Assembly (NCBI GenBank): GCA_009746045.1
Contig: RPFO01000418.1
Location: 2,663,834 to 2,727,833 of the forward strand
Direction: 5' to 3'
DNA from: Mesostigma viride
Taxonomy: Eukaryota > Streptophyta > Mesostigmatophyceae > Mesostigmatales > Mesostigmataceae
DNA length: 64,000 nucleotides
The notes beneath the pieces are model-generated. The model had not been told where the DNA came from. It searched no databases and saw only the letters and a program-made list of their open reading frames with translations. Below are positions 55,500-64,000 of this stretch, piece after piece. A program made the translations under genes and the position numbers. Each line of letters starts with the position of its first letter. Positions within the stretch are counted from its first letter, which is position 1.

Positions 55500-56087
55500 C
55501 AGTGCTCTCAAGCATTATACCAAGGTATCACATTCGTTTCCTATGTAACTCCTTCCCATCACTGTGGGGCCGACATAGTGCGGTTTGGCACGGAAGACTG
55601 GTGGGATTGGAAGTATTATGTGGATGGGGTCGGGCACACGGTGACGCCCCCCAAGGTTGCCCCAGCGGATGGGCGCACCTTCCTGGACAAGACCGTACCA
55701 GACTTCGCGTGGACTCTGAAGACTACCTTCGATGAGGATCACGTGACACGCACCTAGGTGTTCAAGATGGGGGTGGACTTCCTCAGTGTTCATCGTTGCG
55801 GGGTGGTGGACAAGTCGGCCTTGACCTTGATGTTCACCCACCCTCAGTTCTTCGCTGGGTTCCTGGCCATGTGGCCCCCGGGCACGTGGGTGGAGATCTC
55901 CCGGTTCGGCCGACAGAAGGTGTCACCCTACCAGGTGGCTTTCGAGCGAGACCTGCGCTCGTATCCCGGTAGTCTGATTCAGAGTATGACGCCCATGGGT
56001 CGTCAGGCCCTTATTGCAGCCCAGCGACAACGGCGCGCCCGACAACGGCGGTCGCTGAGATGGTTGTGGGAGTTTTATGATGGATAG
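55500..56087 (+). pseudogene. Ty3-B third region, C-terminal part
   Basis: One frame, broken only by a TAG at 55755-55757, reads ITFVSYVTPSHHCGADIVRF, GTEDWWDWKYYVDGVGH, then VDFLSVHRCGVVDKSALTLM and FTHPQFFAGFLAMWPPGTWV, ending in a basic RRARQRRSLRWLWEFYDG. The Cys-Gly...Asp...His-aromatic part parallels Ty3-A 8155-8260. It sits 190 bases before the polypurine tract, the same place as in Ty3-A. No known family. Confidence 0.62.
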
Positions 56088-56272
56088 CGGAATGATCCTG
56101 TCATCCTGTTTCATGCTACTACGTCAGGGTTGGTCCTGTGTATCAACCTCTAGAGGAGTTGGTATTGCTAACCCGCGGGTGAACCGGGGTTGGGACGTAG
56201 TACTCTTATAGTAGTGTAGCTTACCTGTTTCCTTTCTATCTCTTGTACGGTATAGGGACTACCGACCCCTGT

Positions 56273-56285
56273 GGGGGGGGAGGAG
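56273..56285 (+). promoter_or_regulatory. Polypurine tract of Ty3-B
   Basis: G8AGGAG directly precedes the 3' LTR, as in Ty3-A. Confidence 0.78.
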
Positions 56286-56892
56286 TCGGTTACGGGCCCG
56301 GCGGCCCTTTCGGCCGGACGTAACAATGGAATAAATTACTAAGGCAGTTTGGCCTGTTGATATAGTTTGTATGGACTATGGTAATCGTGTGAATTGGACT
56401 AGTTATTTTGGTCCTAGGTTGACCTTATAGGGGCCGGTGCAGTGGCGCCGCGCCAGTTCTGGATTTGTCTGTACATAGAACTTTCTATGCGTGGATCCTG
56501 TAGTTGAGGGTCGATGTCGGCCCGGGGGTCCTATACGTGGAATGCATGATTTGGAATGTTCTAGAAGGATCGGCGTTGTATCTGCGCCGCAGCCGGCCTA
56601 GGTTAAATTAGTCCAAGGCCGAGAGTCTCGTCCTCTTGGTTTGATGAATGTTAAGTGCGAAGACGCCTTCACATTGAGCCCGGGGCAATTATTATCCATT
56701 TGTTGTAATTGGTATTGCTAGCCAATATAAGTGTGTAACAATTAGCTTGGTATCAAGCCGCGGTGCCAGATATCTCACGACTCACGTCGTGAAGCGCAAT
56801 CTACATTAAGCTACCCTTGATTATTCCTAATTCCGGCATGGAGGGTCTTTTGCTATGTAGCTCAGGCTAGGTGTCTGGGCTGGCACGTAACA
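56286..56892 (+). repeat. 3' LTR of Ty3-B
   Basis: It matches the 5' LTR at 16792-17379 with about ten substitutions and a few indels (for example 8 extra bases near 56473). It ends CACGTAACA and is followed by the target duplication CCAAC. Its first bases (TCGGTT) differ from the TG of the 5' copy. Confidence 0.92.
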
Positions 56893-57066
56893 CCAACACA
56901 AAGGACCATCAAAAGGGCACTCCGCATATAAGTCCCAAAAAGTCAAGTCAGGCCAGGAATCATAACACTTTGGCCGTTCAAAGGACTCAGCCAATTACAC
57001 TGAACGTTCAACTACAAGTTCGCGTCCACTTGGATGTAACAGTATACACACTGTCGAAGAAAATAC

Positions 57067-57722
57067 TGTTACAGGCTACAATAATAAGCTCAAGCCACTG
57101 GGTCGCCTGGTCTTTCCTTCACGAGCAAGCATGCAGCCAGGGTGTGTGTTGAGTCCCATAAAAACAGATACAATGATTCGGATTAATTATTTTGGGCCTA
57201 GGTAACAATTGAAGTAGGAGCCAAGCGTGACGTGTCAATGGGCTGGCACTAGCAGTCAGTGCAGTCGCTTCGCGCTGCGTCAGGACTTGATAGCCGGGCC
57301 AGAGCCGTCATGCACAATCTTGTGTGGGCTGATTTGTGGTCTCGGGACTGGAGAGTCGGCGCCATGTCGGCGCCTGCTAGCCAGGTTAAACGTGGCGTGC
57401 CTAGGTGAAATTGGTCCGAGGACGAGAGTCTCGTCCTCTTGGTTCAATGAATTAAATGTATGAGAGTTGAAGCCTACACATCGGACCTGGGGCATTTATC
57501 CGTTTTTAATCAGTGAACAACTGAACATTGCTAGCCATTACAATTGCGTATTTATTAAGTAGCTTAGCATCAAGTTGCGATGCTAGTAGACATCTCATGC
57601 ACGATTTCTGGTCGTGAAGCGCAGCCTACATTCGGCCATAGTTGATTCTTCCTAATACTGGCACAGTAGGTCTTTCACTAACATAGCTCAGCCCTGGTAG
57701 GTGTAAAACCTGGCATGTTACA
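57067..57722 (+). repeat. LTR of a diverged Ty3-B relative (Ty3-D)
   Basis: It starts TGTTACAGG and ends CATGTTACA. It shares blocks with Ty3-B such as CGAGAGTCTCGTCCTCTTGG and the CATCTCA..CACGA segment but is well diverged. A leader follows that begins with the same primer site. It lies 175 bases right of Ty3-B. Confidence 0.78.
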
Positions 57723-57723
57723 C

Positions 57724-57735
57724 TGGTTATCGGAG
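57724..57735 (+). promoter_or_regulatory. Primer-binding site of Ty3-D
   Basis: TGGTTATCGGAG begins one base after the LTR and is identical to the Ty3-B site at 17381-17392. Confidence 0.7.
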
Positions 57736-58059
57736 TTTTGTGTGCTGGTTAGGATAGCTGACTCTCCCAGAGAGAGATAGCATATCCAGTTATTAGGAAA
57801 TCAAGACAGAGCTTGGTGTAGGTAGACGGAGGCCGTTTTCAGGCTCAACCAGGGCGGCGTGAGCTACGAGGTGGCCGTTGCCACTGGAATAGGCGATAGT
57901 TGGTAGGGGTAGCGTTGGCTACAACACGGGCCGCTCAGCCCCTGCAAGCAGCCGCCTCCATTTTACAAAGCCGCCAGCAACATCAAGGCGGCATAACACG
58001 AGGTTAGGGATGTTCGGAATGGCGGCCCAGATCGAGCCGTATCTAGACTACACTACTGT

Positions 58060-58168
58060 AGCCAAGGCCCAGAGACGTGCCTAGACTAGACATGCAAGGC
58101 CCAGAGCCGTGTCTAGACTTGCCAAGGCCCAGAGCCGTGTCTAGACTTGCCAAGGCCCAGAGCTGAAC
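58060..58168 (+). repeat. 28-bp tandem repeat
   Basis: About four copies of AAGGCCCAGAGCCGTGTCTAG with ACTTGCC; the first has small changes. It lies in the leader of Ty3-D. Confidence 0.88.
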
Positions 58169-58169
58169 A

Positions 58170-59385
58170 GGTCCAGCCCGGGGCCATTCAATACCGCCAT
58201 AGCCCATAGCCGAGCCTTTTGCAAGAAGGACGCTAGACGTCCATGAACAAGGTAAGGAGCTAGAAAATTCTTTCCCGTTCTTCCTGTCTTGCCCACGCGC
58301 GTAGGCAAGGGTTTTTTAATTGTTTTCTGTATACATGTCTGTGCACGTTGATGTTGGGTCGGCCCCAAAAGTCGACCTTCGTGAGCTGTGAAAGGACCCC
58401 CAGAGGGCAACGCCGATTACAGCTCGAGGGTAGCTACCGGCCGGCCGTAGCCGATTGTACGTGTTGCCGGTGGCTGTACCTCAATGTCGCGTATTGTTTG
58501 TGAACGTGATGTTACTGCCTTGTGTTTCTCCCTCGCCGTGAGCACGTCATGACAAGCACGTAGAGGTATCCTGGGTGGGCTTTCTCCTTCTCCTTCCTGT
58601 ATGTCCATATCTATATTATGTAGTAGCTCATGATAGGGCAACCGGACTACCAGCCATATCATGAAGACAACCAGCGCAGGCCATGAGAAATCGGAAGAAT
58701 CCGGACCATGCATGGTAGCTCTAAGCTCGAGCCTGTCGTTATCTTGCCCGCGTGTTCGAGTCGTTCAGGATGATGAATATGAATGGTAATGGAAATGTGT
58801 AGCATTGTGCATTGAAATTATGGCTGGCTTACGTGTAGAGTGACTAGATGACCTAGACGGTGGGGCCGGAATTAAACAGCTTGCTTGATTAGGGCGTGTG
58901 TTTCGAGCCTAACTGGCCGGGAGTGTCTAGCTGTGAGCACCATTGCTGCGATTGTACCCAGCCATATTTCTCTAAGGATAAGGTCATACATGCCCAGCAT
59001 CCACAGCAATGTGGGTGTAACAGTTTAGATTAGTCTAATAGGATTATGTGTGCCCCATTCAGCCACCCATCAGGGTTAATTAATAAAGAGTTTAATTAAT
59101 TGATTAAGGGAGCACTAGTTTGTAGACAGCGTCACGTTTCATTAGATCAACAATGTCCATGACTTCAGATAGAGTTTATTTCAAACTATATGACATATCA
59201 ATACAAAAAAAAAGGTAATGTTACAATACCAACCATTAATTAATTAGACTCGTGCTCCCGTTGGGGAGTCACGGAGCATTAACCCCGATGGATGGATGGA
59301 TGGGTGCAAATAGTCCTACCGGTCTACTCTCACTACAACATCTATCTACAACATCTATCTACAACTAGTCTAAGCTTGCTCTCTA
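58170..59385. other. Intergenic stretch
   Basis: No coding domain was recognised. A (GATG)n run lies at 59286-59301 and CATCTATCTACAA repeats at 59338-59367. The latter two probably form the 3' end of the minus-strand LINE fragment next to it. Confidence 0.5.
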
Positions 59386-59389
59386 CCCT

Positions 59390-59640
59390 AGGGGAACTGT
59401 CTGGAGTGCTTGCCGTATGTTTGCACACGCGGGCGCTTCGCCACGGGAGGGGGTTCGTTGTCCTCTATGACCTGGGCCCACTTGGCCTTGTCCATAATCT
59501 TTTTCCAAATCACGGAGAGGCCTAGGCCCCCCATGTCCTCTACTAGCTGTTCTTTGAAGGTGCGGGCCTTGCGGCGTCTAGCATCACGGGGCCCGGCCCA
59601 CGTAAGGAGGTGCCGGCCAGGCTGAGCTGGGCGCAGTCCC
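59390..59640 (-). pseudogene. LINE ORF2 C-terminal fragment
   Basis: On the minus strand a frame of about 80 codons reads RRKARTFKEQLVEDMGGLGL, then SVIWKKIMDKAKWAQVIED and a basic tail (VAKRPRVQTYGKHSRQFP) before a stop. The pattern of a basic start, a short acidic helix and a W..I..A..W tail is usual at the very end of LINE ORF2. TAGA and CATC repeats follow as a tail. It is severely 5' truncated. Confidence 0.45.
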
Positions 59641-59838
59641 GCGGGGGGGGCACGTCAGGTGTCTACCTGGTTGGTGCGAGCTAAGTGCCCTACTAGCTGC
59701 AGGTGCCCAATACCAACCATAATCCATGTTACACAAACCACTTTGACCGTAGGCATTGAGCCCTGTATTGATGTGATGTTCAGGCACCTTTCCTTCTCTT
59801 GATTTCTTCTTTACCACCCACCAGGAGTATAATTCCAT

Positions 59839-62800
59839 CTAGAGGCGACTGTCATTAGGATCGACGTCATACATGACATTTTCGTAAACATCACCATCAA
59901 ATGGGCGTTGATGGGGCAAAGATGTTGACACCTGATTGCTATTTCCAGGAGCAGCAACCGACACTGGCGCTACACTTGCGATTATTGCGGGCTGCGTGTG
60001 TTTGCCGCCTGCCCTCGTAATGCTACGCTTCTTCTTCCACAGCAGAATCGCAAGAACAATACAAACAATGGCAGCCGCACCGGCAACGGCTGGGGCGATG
60101 ATGACAACAAGTGACAGACCACCATCGGAAGTGGAACCACCTGCAAGCAAGCACAAGAGCACGTGTGAGCGAACCTTGGCACAAACTGGGAGATGCATGG
60201 ATCTAAGCAAAACTGCATACCTACAAAAATGAAAGGCGAGACTTGTTCTAGTCAGTGGCAGGAGCATCGTTGGTCAACCCCCTACCTATATCGATAACAA
60301 CACAACTACTCCCGGGAAGGTACACCCTATTAAATAGTAAAATCTGACCATATTAAATAGTAAAATGCGCACAGTACTTCTAAGGGCCCCTCCCCAGAAT
60401 TAAACTCACAAAATGACCGAATAAACACGATAGGGCAGATACGTAGTCCCGTACAGCGTAGAACAGCTTTGCAAGACAACGAACGAATGGCTGGCTTTCA
60501 AAACCCCGGCCTGTACCTGCGGTACGTGCAACTTCCAGGGGTTCAACTCCTAGTTCATAATCAACTATAGTCACACACTAGGATCCAGTAATTATAGCAC
60601 CGGGCAGGTACGTACCAGGGGCTGTCGCCAGCGTGCAGGCGCAGCTGTAACTGCCCGCCCCAATGGATGTAACTGTTGGCGAAAGGCCGCTGGGGCACCG
60701 GGGGCAGGACACTGCAACGGTGACCGCGAGAGTAGCATGTGAAGCACCATTGTCTTATTAATGCAATTACAGCTCGTTTGCAGGCAAGCACGTAGCTGCG
60801 CGTCTGTGTTTTCTGAATGTCGGTGTATCCCTGTGTCTGAGTGTGTCAGTGACGGTGAGCCAGAGTGCGTTCATGCGTGCATGTGAAAGAGAGGGGGGGA
60901 AGGGGGGAGGGAGGGGGGAGGGAGGGAGGGAGGGAGGGAGGGAGGGAGGGAGGGAGGGAGGGAGGGAGGGAGGGAGGGAGGGAGGGAGGGAGGGAGGGAG
61001 GGAGGGAGGGAGGGAGGGAGGGAGGGAGGGGAGGGAGGGAGGGAGGGAGGGAGGGAGGGAGGGAGGGAGGAGGGAGGAGGGAGGGAGGGAGGGAGGGAGG
61101 GAGGGAGGGAGGAGGGAGGGAGGAGGAGGGAGGGAGGGAGGGAGGGAGGGAGGGAGGGAGGGAGGGAGGGAGGGAGGGAGGGAGAGGGGGAGGGAGCTTC
61201 TCGCTACAAGGTTGGATAAATGGGTGTTGTGCTGCAAAGCCATACCTTGCGCCCCATGAAATCATTTGGTGCCTTTGCTGGTAACAACAAAAAAAGGAAC
61301 TAGTATGCTAACTAATCCGGGGCTAACAAAAGTCAAAGGTTCAGGGTAATAAGAGAAAACGAGCAGTCATCAGAGCTCTGACTACAAATAAGAATGCTAG
61401 TACTTGTTACGATTGCTACTCTGAAGAGCGTGATTACAACAGAAAGTACTACTAATAATTGTCAGGATTTCTGCTACAGATACTGGTATATGACTGCCGA
61501 TAGCAACACTAATAAGTATTACTACCAACAACGATACTCAACCTTCTTAAGACCGCCCCTACTGCCGGCTGCCATCAACTTACGTGCAGCTTGCGTGCTG
61601 TCATCAGCCTGGGCGGGGGGCATCTCCCACGACAACAATTGCTGCCACGTCGCGCCGTACCCAGGCAAATCAACAACCAGGCTGGCCCCCACTTGTGCCA
61701 CCTTGGCCGCCACCACATTCAATATGTCCTGGGCGATGGTGTCCGCGAGGGCATCGGCTTGATCTGTCTCTATACTGCTGGCATCCCATCTCCTGGTTAA
61801 GTTCACCCGTGGGGCGACGCTGTATTTGGCCACCACGCTGCCCTCAGAGAGCTCAACAAGCACGACCTGTGGGCGCCACCACCACCACAATGTGGGCGTG
61901 AACCAGGAGACAAGGAAACATGGGAGGAAATAGTGGTGGGAATTAACAAGGGTAAGAAACATTGGAGGAAATAGGGAGTGTCCACGCATGTCCACTCACT
62001 CACGTTCACTCAACACGCTCATACACAGGACGTCATTTCTAATTGATTGATACAGACTTGTGCTTTTGATTGTGTTTTGATGGAGCTGGTGATGTACTCT
62101 GTGACGCAAGGCTGTCTTAACCCGAAGGGGGCCCGCGCACGCAAGCGCTTACTTACTGGTAGGAAGCACACGGAGTGGATGTGCTGCATGGCACCTCATT
62201 GGTCGCGGCGCACGGTACCAGTTTATTCGCACAGGGGCACACAAAAATTTTACAAGTATTGATCCTTTATCAGACAGCAAGAAAATCTGCGTTCGTTACA
62301 AGTCTGTACCAGAAACACGTTGTAAGTTTAGTAGATTAGAGGCCAACACTAGTCCATTACTAGTCCATTACTAGTCCATACATAGCAGTAGAGTATGCCG
62401 GTACATAGTTGCTTGCATGGCTGTAGAACCTGTACGGGCTCCTGCCTTTGTTTCCATGGTCTCATGCCTTGCTGGAACCCCGTTCTTGATGGGTAGCGAC
62501 CATGAAATAATTGATACGGCAGCATCATAGCTACAGCGATAGATATAGCAGCAATAATTGATATGGCAGCATCATAGCTACAGCGATAGATATAGCAGCA
62601 ATAATTGATATGGCAGCATCATAGCTACAGCGATAGATATAGCAGCAATAATTGATATGGCAGCATCATAGCTACAGCGATAGATATAGCAGCAAGAATT
62701 GATCTGGCAGCATCATAGCTACAGCGATAGATATAGCAGCAATAATTGATATGACAGCATTACGCACGATAGAACCAAGCCAGGGATGCGCCCGCGCATA

Positions 62801-63999
62801 AGCAAGGAGACAGTACCTGTTCGACTTGCACGCTGTAGGCCCCTGCAAGGGTGGACCTTAGGGCATCCTGCACAGCCGGGTCTTGCGAAAACTGTGCATA
62901 ATCCCAGCCACTGAACCGGGCCACTACCGACAAGGGCGGGGCCAGTCTCACCACGGTCAGCGTAAAATTAACGCTAGCCCCGTGCGTTCCTGAGATCCTT
63001 GTCTCCACCGTCACCGGCGTCGACCCCACCAAAAAGGGAGCGAGTGCGACGGAACCCGCGCGTACTCCCTGGGAAGCGGCAACGGCTTGGCCGTTCAGGG
63101 GTGTGGACGGTCCGTAAACGCGCACGTCCACCCCACTGGGCCAGGTCACACGGAGAGAGATACCGGAATCGCTGCTCTTGAGGGTGACGTAGTACTCCCT
63201 GATCGCAGTGTCAAATCCCCCTGGTGGCCACTGGGAGTCGTACTGCCTGAGGCTGTACCCGTCGCCCACAGAGAGGGATTCGAGGCCGGCTCCTGAGGAT
63301 GGCCAAGGGAAAGGGGGGGGAGGAGGACTTGGTGACCGGGGAGATGGAACAGGAAGGGGTGGAGAAGGTGGGAGAGGCTGAGGCGGGGGTGGCGAAGGTG
63401 GAGGGGGCTGAGGAGGGGTGGCGAAGGTGGAGGGGGCTGAGGAGGGGTGGCGAAGGTGGAGGGGCTGAGGAGGGGTGGTCCAGTTAGAGATGGCTGAGGA
63501 GGGGGTGGCGAAGGTGGAGGGGCTGAGGAGGGGGTGGCGAAGGTGGAGGGGGCTGAGGAGGGGGTGGTCCAGTTAGAGATGGCTGAGGAGGGTGGCGAAG
63601 GTGGAGGGCTGAGGAGGGGTGGCGAAGGTGGAGGGGGCTGAGGAGGGGGGGGTCCAGTTAGAGGTGGCTGAGGAGGGTGGTGGCGAAGGTGGAGGGGGCT
63701 GAGGAGGGGGTGGTCCAATTAGAGGTGCTGAGGAGGGTGGGAAGGTGGGAGGGGCTGAGGAGGGGTGGCGAAGGTGGAGGGGGCTGAGGAGGGGGTCCAG
63801 TTAGAGGTGGCTGAGGAGGGGATGGCGAAGGTGGAGGGGGCTGAGGAGGGGGTGGTCCAGTTAGAGGTGGCTGAGGAGGGGGTGGCGAAGGTGGAGGGGG
63901 CTGAGGAGGGGGGGGTCCAGTTAGAGGTGGCTGAGGAGGGGGTGGCGAAGGTGGAGGTGGATGAGGAGGGGGTGGCGAGGGTGGAGGGGGCTGAGGAGG
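59839..63999 (-). CDS. Host gene: Pro-rich, cadherin-like, single-pass membrane protein (3' part)
   Basis: Exons on the minus strand: beyond 63999-62817, 61866-61584, 60711-60616, 60140-59839; all have GT..AG borders and joining phases. The long first exon is a PPSPP/PPQPP repeat, then PFPWPSSGAGLESLSVGDGY and a beta-sandwich-like domain similar to cadherin-like repeats (REYYVTLKSSDSGISLRVTW, ASVNFTLTVVRL). Next is a SEA-like segment across the intron (DPAVQDALRSTLAGAYSVQV, VVLVELSEGSVVAKYSV). Exon 3 is a small Cys segment (SCPRCPSGL, YSCACTLATAP). The last exon has a membrane helix (LSVVIIAP-type, about 25 residues, ending LLWKKKRS) and a cytoplasmic tail with YENVMYDVDPNDSRL. Extracellular matrix or surface role is inferred. 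The start lies outside the window. Confidence 0.75.
60896..61195 (+). repeat. (GGGA)n microsatellite in host intron
   Basis: About 300 bases of GGGA repeats with rare GGA and GGGGA variants inside the intron 60712-61583. All G-runs are on the plus strand, so the transcribed RNA of the minus-strand gene is C/T-rich. Confidence 0.96.
62520..62754 (+). repeat. 47-bp minisatellite in host intron
   Basis: Five units starting CAGCATCATAGCTACAGCGA at 62520, 62567, 62614, 62661 and 62708, nearly identical, within the intron 61867-62816. Confidence 0.95.
63300..63999 (-). repeat. Pro-rich coding minisatellite of the host gene
   Basis: G-rich units of GGTGGCGAAGGTGGAGGGGG and CTGAGGAGG type, some with a GTCCAGTTAGAGATGG insert, repeat to the window edge. 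On the minus strand they encode PPQPPPPSPP-type segments. Length variants of one or two bases make the frame uncertain far from 63300. Confidence 0.85.
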
Positions 64000-64000
64000 G

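Noticed and set aside
60767-61284. Long Pro/Leu/Ser and Gly/Arg/Glu frames on both strands
   Set aside because: They are translations of the GGGA microsatellite inside an intron.
62520-62754. CRISPR-like direct repeats
   Set aside because: Units are contiguous 47-bp copies without unique spacers, in a eukaryotic intron; it is a minisatellite.

Overview
The window is eukaryotic and almost entirely transposable-element DNA. There are no bacterial operons, rRNA genes or canonical tRNA genes. The one likely host gene, at the right edge, is intron-rich, encodes a long Pro/Ser-rich extracellular region and ends in a membrane anchor. That architecture, CACTA and Ty3 chromovirus-like elements, and LINEs with a C-terminal zinc finger plus nuclease-like domain suggest a green alga (chlorophyte, volvocalean- or prasinophyte-like). 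This placement is inference.

Layout. 1-9318: most of an AT-leaning Ty3/gypsy element with a chromodomain (called Ty3-A), with gag, pol, a long extra coding region after pol, and a 3' LTR; its 5' LTR lies outside the window. 9319-16791: mostly non-coding, with a decayed APE-type LINE (about 12.2-14.0 kb, minus) and a LINE 3' tail. 16792-56892: one second, GC-rich Ty3 element (Ty3-B) spread over 40.1 kb. It is bounded by matching LTRs and a 5-bp target duplication CCAAC, and its body is split by nested insertions. These are a LINE cluster in TA repeats, a foldback MITE/tRNA-SINE-like superpalindrome, a complete 10.2-kb CACTA transposon with two divergent multi-exon genes, a 4.5-kb non-autonomous Ty1/copia element (TSD GAGTA), a 2.0-kb ORF1-only non-LTR element (TSD ATGTTCCAG), a second foldback copy, and a decayed copia-like element of unusual domain order. 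57067-58170: LTR and leader of a third related Ty3 element. 59.4-59.6 kb: a LINE fragment. 59839-63999: the 3' part of the host membrane-protein gene on the minus strand, whose introns hold a 300-bp GGGA tract and a 47-bp minisatellite.

How the parts relate. Ty3-A and Ty3-B share gag, PR-RT-RH-IN-chromodomain pol and a third coding region downstream of pol. Parts of that region (an E-C-x3-C / FPW segment and a C-terminal Cys-Gly...Asp...His segment) can be aligned between them although the two differ strongly in base composition. Both also show the same -1 frame change inside RNase H. The CACTA element carries a TNP2-like transposase whose six exons join in phase, plus a second gene read divergently from a palindrome-rich shared promoter region.

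Most promising for novelty are the post-pol protein of the Ty3 families, the shared RNase H frame change, the copia-like element with order Gag-IN-PR-RT-RH and degenerate protease and RT motifs, and the ORF1-only (HAL1-like) element with a hairpin near each end.
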